This document shows positions 1-8,545 of a DNA stretch of 64,000 bases, piece after piece (the first letter of the stretch is position 1; each line of letters begins with the position of its first letter). The stretch covers positions 1 to 64,000 of the forward strand of contig DASPKU010000004.1 in assembly GCA_035627955.1 (NCBI GenBank), written 5' to 3'. The notes below the pieces were generated by a model, which saw nothing but the letters and a program-made list of their open reading frames with translations, ran no database searches and had not been told where the DNA came from. A program made the position numbers and the translations under genes. Origin of the DNA: Phycisphaerales bacterium (GTDB taxonomy: Bacteria; Planctomycetota; Phycisphaerae; Phycisphaerales; UBA1924).

Positions 1-1
1 C

Positions 2-1042
2 CGCTCGCAGGACCCCCTTACGGCCGTGCGCCTCATGCCCGGCCCCGAGCCCCTCCGCCGCCTCGTCCGCGCCGCCAGCAAGCGCGGCGCAAGCCAGGGC
101 GATTCCGCCGCCGCCAACTCCGCCATCGACGCCTTCGAGGAGCTCATCCGCACGCACTTCGGCGACCGCAGCCTCCTCGACGCCATGCTCTCCGCCTGGG
201 TCCCCGAGGCCCGCCGCGAGTTCGAGCTCCGCCGAAAACAGGCCGCGTTCAAAGCCATGAGCCAGCTCAAGGGCGCGCAAGCCGACGTCCTCGGCGCCAC
301 CGTCCTCCTCGCCCCATCAACCGACGGCGAGCACATCGACGTCGTCTGGCTCAACCAGCTCCACGGCCTGCACCGCGTCCGACCCGGCGTCACCGTCAAG
401 CTCTCCAGCCGCCGTCTCACGAAGGGCCCCACCGCCCGCCAGCCCTTCACCCTCGCCGGCCAGCCCATCACCCACGACACCAGCCCGCTCGTCGAGCCCT
501 TCTGCTCCTCACCGCTCCCGCGCCTCGACGTCCGCCAGGTCGGCGAGACCGTCTTCTACCTCCTGGGCGAAGAGGACCTCGGCGGCGACTCCGCTGTCGA
601 CCTCGTCTTCGCCGAAGTGAACCGCGACGAGCTCAACCGCTACATCCCCCGCGGCACCAGCCGCAAGTCCTACTTCTTCGCCGAGGTCACCACCCCTGCC
701 CAGCTCCTCCAGTTCGACCTGCTGGTGCACGAGGACCTCTACAGAGGCCAGGAACCCCAGCTCCGCCTCTACGACGCCAGCTTCGAAGGCGTCGCCAACC
801 CCAACGACCCCACGCGCGACATCGACCAGATCGACATGATGGAGTCCATCACCGCGCTCGGCAAAGGCCCCCGCGGCTTCCGCTCCGCCGAAATCAGCCG
901 GTACGGCGAGCTCGTCGCCCATGTGCTCGACCGCGCCAACTTCGACGGCGAACGCATGCGCGGCTACCGCTGCCGCATCGACTACCCGCTCTACGGCTCC
1001 CAGGTCATGATGGTCTTCGACGCCGTCGAACGCCCCGCCTGA
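2..1042 (+). CDS. Regulator-like protein, 5' end outside window (paralogue of 23398..24627)
   Basis: The reading frame is open from the first bases of the window, so the true start lies upstream; a GTG at 26 is only the first in-window start codon. The visible protein aligns by eye with the gene at 23398..24627. Shared features are a P-L-x-x-x-x-x-M/L-P-G segment near the window start and a stretch around visible residues 90-125 with 'GL' then 'RVRPGV' matching 'RRLRPNV'. The paralogue has an N-terminal helix-turn-helix ahead of this region, so this copy probably has one just upstream of position 1. No named family was recognised for the large C-terminal domain. It ends in TGA and the next gene follows on the same strand after about 60 nt. 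Confidence 0.7.
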   Translation, partial: RSQDPLTAVRLMPGPEPLRRLVRAASKRGASQGDSAAANSAIDAFEELIRTHFGDRSLLDAMLSAWVPEARREFELRRKQAAFKAMSQLKGAQADVLGATVLLAPSTDGEHIDVVWLNQLHGLHRVRPGVTVKLSSRRLTKGPTARQPFTLAGQPITHDTSPLVEPFCSSPLPRLDVRQVGETVFYLLGEEDLGGDSAVDLVFAEVNRDELNRYIPRGTSRKSYFFAEVTTPAQLLQFDLLVHEDLYRGQEPQLRLYDASFEGVANPNDPTRDIDQIDMMESITALGKGPRGFRSAEISRYGELVAHVLDRANFDGERMRGYRCRIDYPLYGSQVMMVFDAVERPA

Positions 1043-1104
1043 CGCCCCCCACAGCTTGTTTTCAGGTCCGTGTGCCACGCTCCCTCATCAGAGAAGGAGC
1101 AGGC

Positions 1105-1611
1105 ATGACCAACACCCTCACCCACGATATCCCCCGCGCCATATGGGGCCCCTACTTCGACGGCCTCTCCCGCATGTACCAGGGCTGGCGAGTCACTGTC
1201 GAGGTCCTCAGCTCGGACATGGGCGACCAGCCCGTCGCCGAGGGCGCCCGCCTCTACGCCATCACCCTCGAGCCCCGCGGCGACGAACCCCCCGCCGTGC
1301 TCATCCAGACCGGCGACGACCTCGAAGGCGTCCACGACCACTACGCCGACGCCCCTATCGCCGTGCGCGAAGTAAACACCCAGCCCGGCTACGAGGCCGA
1401 CGTGCAGATCGAATCCCTCGGCGGCGTCACCACGCTCCTCCGCATCCAACGGCGCGCCGAACTCCCACCCGCGCGCACTCCATCACGCCTCCCCACCGCG
1501 CGCGCCGCCAGCCTCCCAGTGGCCGGCGCCGTCCTCGGCCTCGCCTTCGCCGGCCTCGCCGTCTGGCTCGTCATGCAACTACTGAGACCGACCGAGCGTC
1601 GCGCGATGTAG
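1105..1611 (+). CDS. DUF5335-like small protein with C-terminal membrane anchor
   Basis: I chose ATG 1105 over an upstream GTG at 1072 because AGAAGGAG sits about 7 nt before it. The 168-residue product begins with an 'IPRAIWGPYFDGLSRMYQGW' segment and has a 'GDQP' turn and a late 'GGVTTLLRI' strand. This resembles the DUF5335 family, which I recall only approximately. A hydrophobic helix near residues 135-160 should anchor the C-terminus in the membrane. The gene follows the regulator-like gene on the same strand and is followed by a 9-nt tandem repeat tract. Molecular function is unknown. Confidence 0.65.
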   Translation: MTNTLTHDIPRAIWGPYFDGLSRMYQGWRVTVEVLSSDMGDQPVAEGARLYAITLEPRGDEPPAVLIQTGDDLEGVHDHYADAPIAVREVNTQPGYEADVQIESLGGVTTLLRIQRRAELPPARTPSRLPTARAASLPVAGAVLGLAFAGLAVWLVMQLLRPTERRAM

Positions 1612-1614
1612 CTG

Positions 1615-1655
1615 ATAGGTCCTATGAGTCCTATTAGTCCTATGAGTCCTATCTG
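1615..1655. repeat. 9-nt tandem repeat tract
   Basis: Units of CCTATGAGT/CCTATTAGT repeat three to four times between two converging genes. Read on the other strand the unit is ATAGGACTC. Related ATAGGA-type units occur at four other intergenic loci in this window (13414-13453, 23191-23222, about 33851-33895, 49093-49140). Confidence 0.75.
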
Positions 1656-1670
1656 ACCTACTCCTCTCCC

Positions 1671-2867
1671 CTACCGCTTGAACGGCCGCGCACTCACCCA
1701 CTCCTCAAACGCCGCACGCGCGCTCGGCGCCTTCTTCGCCGCCGTGCGGATCCCCCGCGCGACCGGCTGACCGGCCCTGTTGTACGTCTTCGCCACCCGC
1801 GTGAACGCCCGCGGCACGCCCCGCCGCAGGTCCGGCGTGCGCAGCGTCCTGCCCCGCATCGGCCCCCGCCCCGTCGCCCCGAACACGACCGCCGTCACCG
1901 CCAGCGCCGCCCCCAGCACCGCCACGCTTGCCATCAACGGGTGCAGCCGCATCGCCGTATAAAGGCTCGACTCCGACACGTGCCCCGGGTACTCGCCCCG
2001 CTCCTCCAGGTCGCGCCCGCTCGGCTCGTGCAGGCTGTCCTGATCGCCGCGATTTGGTTCGCTCCTCTTCTGCCCCTGGAAGAACATCCCCTCCATCACC
2101 TTGTCCGTCAGGCGCGGGGCCACCGCCCCGATCGTCGACAGGATCTTCCCCCCCGCCCCCACCGTCACGTCCCTTTGCGGGTTCTCGCAGCAGTACAGGA
2201 TCGTCCGCGCCACCACCTCGGGCGCATACACCGGCGCCGGGTTCTTGGGCTCGCTGTCCATGTAGTTCTTCGCGTGCTTGGTGTACGGCGTATCGATCGC
2301 GCTCGGCTTGATCAGCGTCACGCTGACCGGCGAGCCCTCCTCCTCCAGCTCCATCCGCAGCGCATCGGTGAATCCCTTCACCGCGTGCTTGCTCGCGCTG
2401 TACATCCCCTGCAGCGGGATCGCCCGATCACTCAGCACGCTCCCGATGTTGATGATCGCCCCGCCCCGCTGCTTCAGGAGCTTGGCCGCCGTGAGCGACC
2501 CGTACACCAGCCCCCAGAAGTTCGTCTCAAATAGCCGCCGGTGGTCCTCCGCCGGCACATCCTCCAGCCTCCCATACACGCTCACGCCCGCGTTGTTGAT
2601 CCACGTGTCAAACCCGCCGTACGCCTCCGTCGCGGTTGCCGCGATCCGCTCCACCTCGTGCTCGTTCGCCACGTCCGCCAGCACGCACACCGCGTCCGTC
2701 CCGCTCGACGCGAGCTCATCCTGCAGCTCCCGCAGCGCCTGCTCGTTCCGCGCCGCGATCACGAGCTTGGCCCCCTTCTTCGCCGCCAGCCGCGCCGTCA
2801 CCAGGCCGATGCCGCTGGTGCCGCCGGTAATCACGATGACCTGCTGATCGAGCTTCTTGAGCTTCAT
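1671..2867 (-). CDS. SDR-family oxidoreductase with C-terminal membrane segment
   Basis: The 398-residue product is a classical short-chain dehydrogenase/reductase. The cofactor-binding TGGTSGIG lies at residues 14-21, NNAG at 91-94, the catalytic Ser near 143 and Y156-x3-K160. It is expected to oxidise or reduce an alcohol/ketone with NAD(P)(H); the substrate cannot be told. The fold ends near residue 260, and a tail with a hydrophobic helix follows, longer than the usual 250-residue enzyme, so it may be membrane attached. The ATG at 2867 has GGAG 7-8 nt upstream; a longer reading frame extends upstream but lacks a better site. It is transcribed divergently from sppA. Confidence 0.85.
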   Translation of the reverse strand: MKLKKLDQQVIVITGGTSGIGLVTARLAAKKGAKLVIAARNEQALRELQDELASSGTDAVCVLADVANEHEVERIAATATEAYGGFDTWINNAGVSVYGRLEDVPAEDHRRLFETNFWGLVYGSLTAAKLLKQRGGAIINIGSVLSDRAIPLQGMYSASKHAVKGFTDALRMELEEEGSPVSVTLIKPSAIDTPYTKHAKNYMDSEPKNPAPVYAPEVVARTILYCCENPQRDVTVGAGGKILSTIGAVAPRLTDKVMEGMFFQGQKRSEPNRGDQDSLHEPSGRDLEERGEYPGHVSESSLYTAMRLHPLMASVAVLGAALAVTAVVFGATGRGPMRGRTLRTPDLRRGVPRAFTRVAKTYNRAGQPVARGIRTAAKKAPSARAAFEEWVSARPFKR

Positions 2868-2904
2868 GGCAACTCCGTGTGGGTGTAGTCCGACCCATAC
2901 ATCG

Positions 2905-2930
2905 TGCCACCGAGATGCCTTCATCTCGGC
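2905..2930. repeat. Dispersed palindrome, copy 1
   Basis: CCGAGATG-CCTT-CATCTCGG forms an 8-bp stem in the divergent gap between the SDR gene and sppA. A near-identical element, including the flanking GTGCCA, occurs inverted at 28401-28431, which suggests an interspersed palindromic repeat family. Confidence 0.6.
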
Positions 2931-2965
2931 GTCTTCACCATCTGCCGCCCCACTCTCACGCGGTT

Positions 2966-2971
2966 TACACT
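2966..2971 (+). promoter_or_regulatory. Candidate -10 box (TACACT) for leaderless sppA
   Basis: TACACT lies 7 nt before ATG 2979 and no Shine-Dalgarno sequence is present. This spacing would put the transcription start at or next to the start codon. No clear -35 box was found. Confidence 0.4.
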
Positions 2972-2978
2972 TCGCCCC

Positions 2979-3992
2979 ATGAGAACCGCTCACGCCGCGT
3001 TCGTGCTGCTCCTAACCACCCTCGCATCCACGCTGCTCACCGCCTGCTCGCCCCGGGTGGAGATCGGCATCGGCGAGTTCCCCGAGCGAAACCTCAAGCC
3101 CGCCACCGTCCTCGCCGACCAGAACGCCGGCTCCCTCCGCGTCGCCATGATCGACGTCAAGGGCCTCATCATGGACGCCGACAAGCCCTCGCTCCTGGGC
3201 GCCGGCGCCAACCCCGTCGACCGCTTCACCGTCCGCCTCGCCATGGCCGAGAACGACCCCAGCGTCCGCGCCATCGTCGTCCGCATCAGCTCCCCCGGCG
3301 GCACCGTCACCGGCAGCGACATCATGTACCACGAGCTGCGCCGCTTCGCGGAGTCCAGCCGCAAACCCGTCGTCGCCTCTATGGGCGAGATCGCCACCAG
3401 CGGCGGCTACTACCTCGCCCTCGCCGCCGACCACATCGTCGCCGAGCCCACCACCATTACCGGCTCCATCGGCGTCATCATGCCAACCTTCAACTTCAGC
3501 GAAGGCATGCGGAAGATCGGCATCTCCTCGCGCTCCGTGAAGAGCGCCGCCAACAAGGACATCGCCAACCCCTTCGAGGCCCCGCGCGAGGGCCACTTCG
3601 CCATCCTCCAGGGCCTCGTCGACGAGTACTACGCCCGCTTCCGCTCGCTCGTCCTCGCCCGCCGCAAGATCGACCCCGCCAAGGTCGACACCGTCGCCGA
3701 CGGCCGCGTCTTCTCCGGCGCCCAGGCCCTCGAGCTCGGCCTCATCGACGAGCTCGGCGGCGTCCGCGAGGCCTTCGCCGCCGCCAAAAAACTCGCCGGC
3801 CTCTCCCGCGCCACCCTCGTCAAGTACTCCGACGAAAACTACCCCGCCCGAACCCCCTGGGCCGTCGCCCCCACGACCGAGCCCGCCAAGTCAACCCTCT
3901 CCCTCCGCATGGACCTGAACAACCCGTTGGCCGACCTCACCACCCAAGAGACCGCCGGCGTCTACTACCTCTGGTACCCCGGCATGGAATAG
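2979..3992 (+). CDS. sppA: Signal peptide peptidase SppA-like serine protease, lipoprotein
   Basis: This 337-residue S49-family protease is expected to degrade cleaved signal peptides or membrane proteins at the outer face of the membrane. It starts with a lipoprotein signal whose lipobox LLTAC places the lipid on Cys23. The nucleophile is likely Ser141 in 'ATSGGYYLA'. Lys193 in 'SAANKDIANP' is spaced 52 residues later, as in the Bacillus SppA Ser/Lys dyad. The short single-domain length fits the bacterial 36-kDa type rather than the duplicated E. coli form. ATG 2979 is chosen because the signal peptide begins there. A hairpin cluster follows the stop codon. Confidence 0.88.
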   Translation: MRTAHAAFVLLLTTLASTLLTACSPRVEIGIGEFPERNLKPATVLADQNAGSLRVAMIDVKGLIMDADKPSLLGAGANPVDRFTVRLAMAENDPSVRAIVVRISSPGGTVTGSDIMYHELRRFAESSRKPVVASMGEIATSGGYYLALAADHIVAEPTTITGSIGVIMPTFNFSEGMRKIGISSRSVKSAANKDIANPFEAPREGHFAILQGLVDEYYARFRSLVLARRKIDPAKVDTVADGRVFSGAQALELGLIDELGGVREAFAAAKKLAGLSRATLVKYSDENYPARTPWAVAPTTEPAKSTLSLRMDLNNPLADLTTQETAGVYYLWYPGME

Positions 3993-4088
3993 GCCCGCGC
4001 GAAACCGAGGCTGGCTGGTTCAGGAAGCCCTCTGTTTCGCGGCGGACGGTGCCTTCCCTCTTCGCGGCAGAGCCGCGCACGGTCTTAG

Positions 4089-4152
4089 CCGGGGGCGGCG
4101 CTTCGACGCCCCCGGTACCAGTCACACCCCAATCGCCGCCCCAGCGGGGCGG
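4089..4152 (+). terminator. Paired GC hairpins downstream of sppA
   Basis: CCGGGGGCG pairs with CGCCCCCGG (4089-4097 with 4107-4115), and CCGCCCC pairs with GGGGCGG across AGC (4136-4152). Neither is followed by a T-run, so a factor-independent terminator is uncertain; they may be REP-like palindromes. Confidence 0.4.
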
Positions 4153-4218
4153 GTGAATCACACCGATGCACCACGCCAGCGCCCGCCCTTGACACTCAAT
4201 GGCTGCGTCTGCAGGCTT

Positions 4219-4300
4219 CCCACATCCCACATCCCACATCCCACATCTCTCCTCCTCTCCTCCACTCCTCCACTCCTCCACTCCTCCACTCCTCCACCCC
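4219..4300. repeat. Simple tandem repeats (7-nt then 8-nt units)
   Basis: Four copies of CCCACAT (4219-4246) are followed by about five copies of an 8-nt CTCCTCCA unit up to roughly 4300. The second tract runs to within a few bases of the stop codon of the amine oxidase gene on the opposite strand. Confidence 0.85.
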
Positions 4301-4301
4301 C

Positions 4302-5789
4302 TCACCCCACCCCCACCCCACTCCTCCCCGCAATCCGCCGCGCCACCGCCGCCCCCGAGCTCAACCCACCCTCCATGTACCCGCAGAACCGGTAGCACGC
4401 GTGCTCGCCCACAAAGTGCAGCCGCCCGAGTCCCTCGTGCAGCACCGGCCCATTCCGCGTCACCTCGCCCGGCGACGGGAACGAGTACCCCGCCCCCGTC
4501 CACTCGTCGCGAGGCCAATCCATGTGCGCCTCGCGCATGAACTGCCCCTCGAACCCAGGGTGCAACGCCTCCATCTGCATGCGCCGATCGGTCCCGCTTC
4601 TCTTCCCCAGCATCGGATCAGCCAACCGCGGCTCTGAGTCCCTCGCCCCACTGAACCCCACCAGCACCGCCGGCCCCGGCCCGCGCTGACCATCCGTCCC
4701 ATCCCACGTCTCGTTGATCGGACCATCGCTGAACGCATCCGGCGATCGCCGCGCCTCTTCCCAGAACCGCGACTTCACGGCCGCGAGGTACTTGCTCGCC
4801 TCGCCCATCTGCGGCGACAACTGCCACGGCAGCTTCGGCCTCATCGCAATCTTCTGCCACACCGAAGGCGGCACCGCCAGCACCACCTCATCACACTCCA
4901 GCACCGACCCGTCCGCCAGCGTCACGCGGCCAACCGCCTCCTCCGTATCGATCTCCGCCACCGGCGTTCCCAGCAGCACCCGCGACTTCCCCACCTCCCG
5001 CGCCAGCGCCAACGCCAGCCGCTGATTGCCCCCCTCGCACCGGTGCGTCTCGCTGTGCGTCCAGTACCGCTCGAGCCCGCCGCCCTTGATGCACGCCAGC
5101 ATCCCCAGCAGACTCTGCCGCGCCGTCGGCACCGCGTTGTCCGCAGCCAGCTGCACACCCGCCGCGTACAGCGCCAGCTCATCACCCTTGATCCGCGACA
5201 GCCGCTGCGCCACCGACACCATGTCGATCTCGGGCCCCATCTCCCACGGCCTCTCCGCGTCCACCCCCGCCGCCTCCCGCGTCAGCTCCGCGAAAATCGG
5301 CTCCATCCCCTTGTACAGATCCCGCGCCTCACCATCCGACAGCGCCCGGCCCCGCAGGTGGATCGGCCCCGGGTCCTCGCTCTCCGTCACATCCAGCAGC
5401 TTCAGCCCAAACCGCCGCGCGTACTGCTGCCATGTCGGATGATTGCTCCCAATCAGCTCGCCCCCGCCCTCGACGTTCCGCCCCGCCGCGAACTCATTCC
5501 CGTTCTTCGCGTTGAACGACAGCACCCGCCCGCCCACCCGCTTGCGGGCCTCGACCACCACCACATCACACCCCGCGCACCGCAGCTCGTACGCGCACGC
5601 AAGCCCCCCAAACCCCGCCCCCACAACGACCACCCGCGGCCCCTGCGCCCGGCCTCTCGGCTGACTGCGACAACTGATCAGCAGCGAAGCCGACGCGGCT
5701 AAAGCCGCGCCGATCACCTCGCGCCGCGAGAGCCGATGGTCGCCGTCAGAAAAACGCTGGTGCAGCTGCGCGTAAAGCGACCTCGCCAT
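4302..5789 (-). CDS. Flavin-containing amine oxidase, Tat-exported
   Basis: This 495-residue FAD enzyme of the monoamine oxidase/phytoene desaturase-like superfamily should oxidise an amine (substrate unknown) outside the cytoplasm. A twin-arginine signal (SRRE at 21-24) is followed by a hydrophobic stretch ending LLISC (Cys40), so the protein may also be lipidated. The dinucleotide-binding GAGFGG is at 57-62, with Glu80 for the ribose and the GG-doublet motif RVGGR at 84-88. The C-terminal 'GEHACYRFCGYMEGGLSSG' is the typical FAD-pyrophosphate closing motif. A TAGTCT box lies 6 nt before the ATG without a Shine-Dalgarno site. Confidence 0.85.
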   Translation of the reverse strand: MARSLYAQLHQRFSDGDHRLSRREVIGAALAASASLLISCRSQPRGRAQGPRVVVVGAGFGGLACAYELRCAGCDVVVVEARKRVGGRVLSFNAKNGNEFAAGRNVEGGGELIGSNHPTWQQYARRFGLKLLDVTESEDPGPIHLRGRALSDGEARDLYKGMEPIFAELTREAAGVDAERPWEMGPEIDMVSVAQRLSRIKGDELALYAAGVQLAADNAVPTARQSLLGMLACIKGGGLERYWTHSETHRCEGGNQRLALALAREVGKSRVLLGTPVAEIDTEEAVGRVTLADGSVLECDEVVLAVPPSVWQKIAMRPKLPWQLSPQMGEASKYLAAVKSRFWEEARRSPDAFSDGPINETWDGTDGQRGPGPAVLVGFSGARDSEPRLADPMLGKRSGTDRRMQMEALHPGFEGQFMREAHMDWPRDEWTGAGYSFPSPGEVTRNGPVLHEGLGRLHFVGEHACYRFCGYMEGGLSSGAAVARRIAGRSGVGVG

Positions 5790-5795
5790 GCACGC

Positions 5796-5801
5796 AGACT
5801 A
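5796..5801 (-). promoter_or_regulatory. Candidate -10 box for leaderless amine oxidase mRNA
   Basis: On the minus strand TAGTCT is followed by 6 nt and then the ATG at 5789, with no ribosome-binding site. Confidence 0.4.
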
Positions 5802-5910
5802 ACGAATCTATCCATTGAATGCTCACTGACAGCGCGCACCCTCCGCGCCCCCTGCGAGCTCTGCGTTCAGATCTCTTCTTTCAGGACGAGGAACGAGCAC
5901 CCGGATCGAC

Positions 5911-7161
5911 TCACGCCACCGCCGCCACAACCTTCCGCGCAGCGTCCGTCAGGTCCGTCGCCGCCTGCATCGTGGGGATGTCCGCGCGCGCCGACGACAG
6001 CAGCTGCCGCCCCGCCTCCACGTTCGTTCCTTCCAGCCTCACCACCAGCGGCACCTTGAACCCCACGCTCCCGTCCGGGTTCTTGAACTTCCGCGCCGCG
6101 TTGATGATCCCCTGCGCGATCACGTCGCACCGCATGATGCCGCCGAAGATGTTGACCAGCACCCCCTTCACCTTGGGGTCGCTCAGGATGATGTTGAACG
6201 CCTCGGTCACCGCCTCTTCGCTCGCCCCGCCGCCGACGTCCAGGAAGTTCGCGGGCTCGATGTTCTTGCTCGCTCCCTCGAGCTTCACGATGTCCATCGT
6301 CGCCATCGCCAGCCCGGCGCCGTTCACCAGGCACCCGATGTTCCCGTCCAGCGCGATGTAGGTCAGCCCAAACTTCTTCGCCTTCAGCTCCGCCGGGTTC
6401 TCCTCCGTCGGGTCCTCCAGCGCCTGGATGTCCGTGTGCCGGAACAGCCCGTTCTCATCGAACGAGAACTTGGCGTCGATCGCCACCACCTGCCCCGGCG
6501 TGCTGCCGTTGCTCGCCGTGATGATCAGCGGGTTGATCTCCGCCAGCGTGCAGTCCTTCTCGATGTACAGCCGCGCCAGGTTCTGCATGATCGCCGCCGC
6601 CTGGTTCACGTGCTTCCCCGTGAACCCCAGCGCAAACGCGATCTTCCGCGCCTGGAAACCCTGCAACCCCAGCAGCGGGTGCAGCGGCTCCTTGATGATC
6701 GCGTCGGGCCGGTCATGCGCGACCTGCTCGATCTCCACCCCGCCCTCGCGGCTCGCAATCAGAATGTTCCGGCGCGTCGTGCGGTCCGTCGTGATCGCGA
6801 GGTAGAACTCCTCATTGCCCCCGCCCTTTCGCTGTGCAATGTCCACGCCGTTGGCGATCAGCAGCTTCGTGACCTCCAGCCCCTCCGGCGGCGTCTGCGG
6901 GCTCACCATCCGGTTCGTGAACATGAACCGCGCGGCCGCCGTCGCCTCCTCCGCCGTCTTCACGAGCTTCACGAAACCGGCCTTGCCGCGCCCGCCCGCG
7001 TGCACCTGCGCCTTCACCACCGCCAGCGGCGAGGCCTGCCCCGCCGTCACGCTCTTGAACGCGCCTGCCGCTTCCTCGATGGAGCCGATCGCCTGCCCCG
7101 CGGGCACCGGGATGTTGTACTGACGAAGGAGGTCGCGGGCCTGGTATTCGTGGATCTTCAT
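5911..7161 (-). CDS. sucC: Succinyl-CoA synthetase (ADP-forming) beta subunit
   Basis: The 416-residue protein has the ATP-grasp start '[12 protein letters not shown]', the ATP-site 'EINPL' region, '[10 protein letters not shown]' and the CoA-ligase part 'FLDVGGGA' and '[11 protein letters not shown]'. It forms the nucleotide-binding half of the TCA-cycle enzyme that makes ATP from succinyl-CoA. It is slightly longer than the roughly 388-residue E. coli protein. ATG 7161 is preferred to GTG 7167 because GGAG lies 5 nt before the ATG. The alpha subunit sucD, normally next to it, is not on either side here. Confidence 0.95.
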   Translation of the reverse strand: MKIHEYQARDLLRQYNIPVPAGQAIGSIEEAAGAFKSVTAGQASPLAVVKAQVHAGGRGKAGFVKLVKTAEEATAAARFMFTNRMVSPQTPPEGLEVTKLLIANGVDIAQRKGGGNEEFYLAITTDRTTRRNILIASREGGVEIEQVAHDRPDAIIKEPLHPLLGLQGFQARKIAFALGFTGKHVNQAAAIMQNLARLYIEKDCTLAEINPLIITASNGSTPGQVVAIDAKFSFDENGLFRHTDIQALEDPTEENPAELKAKKFGLTYIALDGNIGCLVNGAGLAMATMDIVKLEGASKNIEPANFLDVGGGASEEAVTEAFNIILSDPKVKGVLVNIFGGIMRCDVIAQGIINAARKFKNPDGSVGFKVPLVVRLEGTNVEAGRQLLSSARADIPTMQAATDLTDAARKVVAAVA

Positions 7162-7354
7162 GAGCACTCCTCAGCCGCCGTTCAGGCGTGGGGGCCATGG
7201 TAGCGGCGTCCCGCGCGGGGTGGCGACACCGCTCGCCTGGGGGCTCCGGTGAATCGAGGCTCATCGTCCATCTGCCCCACTTGGTGCGCGGTGGGCGTAC
7301 ACCCGCCGCGCCTGTACGGTGCATGGAGGAACACCCAGGAAAGGAGTCCCAGAC

Positions 7355-8416
7355 ATGACCACGCGCACCCTCACCAGCCTCGCCGGCCTCGCGGCGATCG
7401 CCCTCACAACCGCATCCTTCGCGCAGACGACAACCTCGCCGCGCACCAGCCCCAGCACCCCACAACGCACCACCCCCGGTACCAACCAGAACACAGGCAC
7501 CAACCAGAACACCGGTGCCAACCAGAACACAGGCACGAACCAGAACCAGAACACCGGTACGAATCAGAATACTGGCAACAACCAGAACACCGGTACGAAC
7601 CAGAATCAGAACACCGGCACGAACCAGAACCAGAACAACCCCAATATCCCGCCCACCTTCAACGACCCCAGCGTGCAGCCCGTCCTCCCGCCCAACGGCA
7701 CGCAGAACAACCAGGGCATCATCGAGACGCCCATCATCCCCGGCGGCAACCTGAACAACAGCAACAACCGCGTCTTCTCGGTTGACCCCGCGATGGAGCA
7801 GCGCTTCCAGCAGCTCCAGCTCCGCCTCGCGCGCCTCGAAGCGCAGCTCCAGCAGAACAACGACCAGATCCTCCAGCAGCTCGGCCAGGCCCGTCAGCTC
7901 GCCGACAGCAACACCCGCTTCGACCGCCTCGCCACCGTCGTGCAGAACGCGCTCCTTCAGAACCGCATCCTCCTCCAGTACCTCGTCGAGATCCGCACCT
8001 CCCTCACCGGCCAGGTGAACACCGACGGGTTCGACGACCGCTTCGATGGCAACAACAACGTCTTCGGCAACAACAATCAGAACAACAACCAGGGCAACAA
8101 CAACACCGGTCCCGGCCTCAGCCCCGACGGCACCGTCAGCGGCCAGCCCGGCGCGACGCCCTCCGGCCCCGGCACGCGCACCGTCCCCGGCTCCCTCCAG
8201 GGCCCGACAACAACCTCGCCGCGCCGCCAGGACAACACTCCGAGCTCCTCGCCCGGCCGGCCCAACGCCCCCGTGACCCCCAGCCCCGGCAGCGGCAACG
8301 GCCAGCCGACCACCACCCCCGGCACCACCACGCCCTCAACCGCGCCGGCGACCGGCACCACGCCGACCACTTCGCCCAACACCTCCCCCAACACCAGCCC
8401 CACCACGCCGCGGTAA
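7355..8416 (+). CDS. Secreted Asn/Gln-Thr-rich repeat protein
   Basis: No enzyme family was recognised. The 353-residue product has a signal peptide ending 'TTASFAQ'. Residues 40-95 are about ten degenerate 6- to 8-residue repeats of the type TNQNTG. A predicted coiled coil follows at about residues 150-215 (many Q/L heptads), then a second Asn-rich stretch, and a Pro/Thr/Ser tail ends the protein. It is probably an envelope or extracellular matrix protein; the composition resembles prion-like low-complexity regions. AAAGGAG lies about 9 nt before ATG 7355, and a strong terminator follows. Confidence 0.8.
   Translation: MTTRTLTSLAGLAAIALTTASFAQTTTSPRTSPSTPQRTTPGTNQNTGTNQNTGANQNTGTNQNQNTGTNQNTGNNQNTGTNQNQNTGTNQNQNNPNIPPTFNDPSVQPVLPPNGTQNNQGIIETPIIPGGNLNNSNNRVFSVDPAMEQRFQQLQLRLARLEAQLQQNNDQILQQLGQARQLADSNTRFDRLATVVQNALLQNRILLQYLVEIRTSLTGQVNTDGFDDRFDGNNNVFGNNNQNNNQGNNNTGPGLSPDGTVSGQPGATPSGPGTRTVPGSLQGPTTTSPRRQDNTPSSSPGRPNAPVTPSPGSGNGQPTTTPGTTTPSTAPATGTTPTTSPNTSPNTSPTTPR
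7480..7640 (+). repeat. In-gene 18-nt repeat encoding TNQNTG
   Basis: Near-identical 18-nt units (ACCAACCAGAACACAGGC-like) with some 24-nt variants encode the Asn-rich repeats of the secreted protein. This is coding minisatellite, not a CRISPR, because there are no unique spacers. Confidence 0.85.
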
Positions 8417-8441
8417 CTCACGCGTGAACGCAGGATCCCCG

Positions 8442-8472
8442 GGGCGGGCCACGCAGGCCCGCCCTTTTTTTT
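8442..8472 (+). terminator. Rho-independent terminator
   Basis: GGGCGGGCC pairs perfectly with GGCCCGCCC around a 5-nt loop and is followed directly by eight T residues. It ends the transcript of the Asn-rich secreted protein. Confidence 0.92.
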
Positions 8473-8545
8473 CGTGCGCGCCCTTCGTTCGCGCTGCTAA
8501 CACCCCCGCACCCCCGCGCGTCTCCTCTACACAAAGGAGGCCGCC

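Larger units (their letters stand above)
3993..4301. other. Non-coding gap with hairpins and simple repeats
   Basis: This 309-nt gap between converging genes has no convincing gene. It carries two GC-rich hairpins (4089-4115 and 4136-4152) and then a simple-sequence tract (4219-4300). Reading frames that cross it consist only of repeat-derived residues. Confidence 0.7.

Noticed and set aside
3937-4518. Minus-strand frame of 193 codons downstream of the amine oxidase
   Set aside because: It runs through hairpins and simple repeats and overlaps the amine oxidase C-terminus in another frame.
7480-7640. Possible CRISPR from regular 18-nt repeats
   Set aside because: Units abut without spacers and are in frame inside a secreted protein gene.
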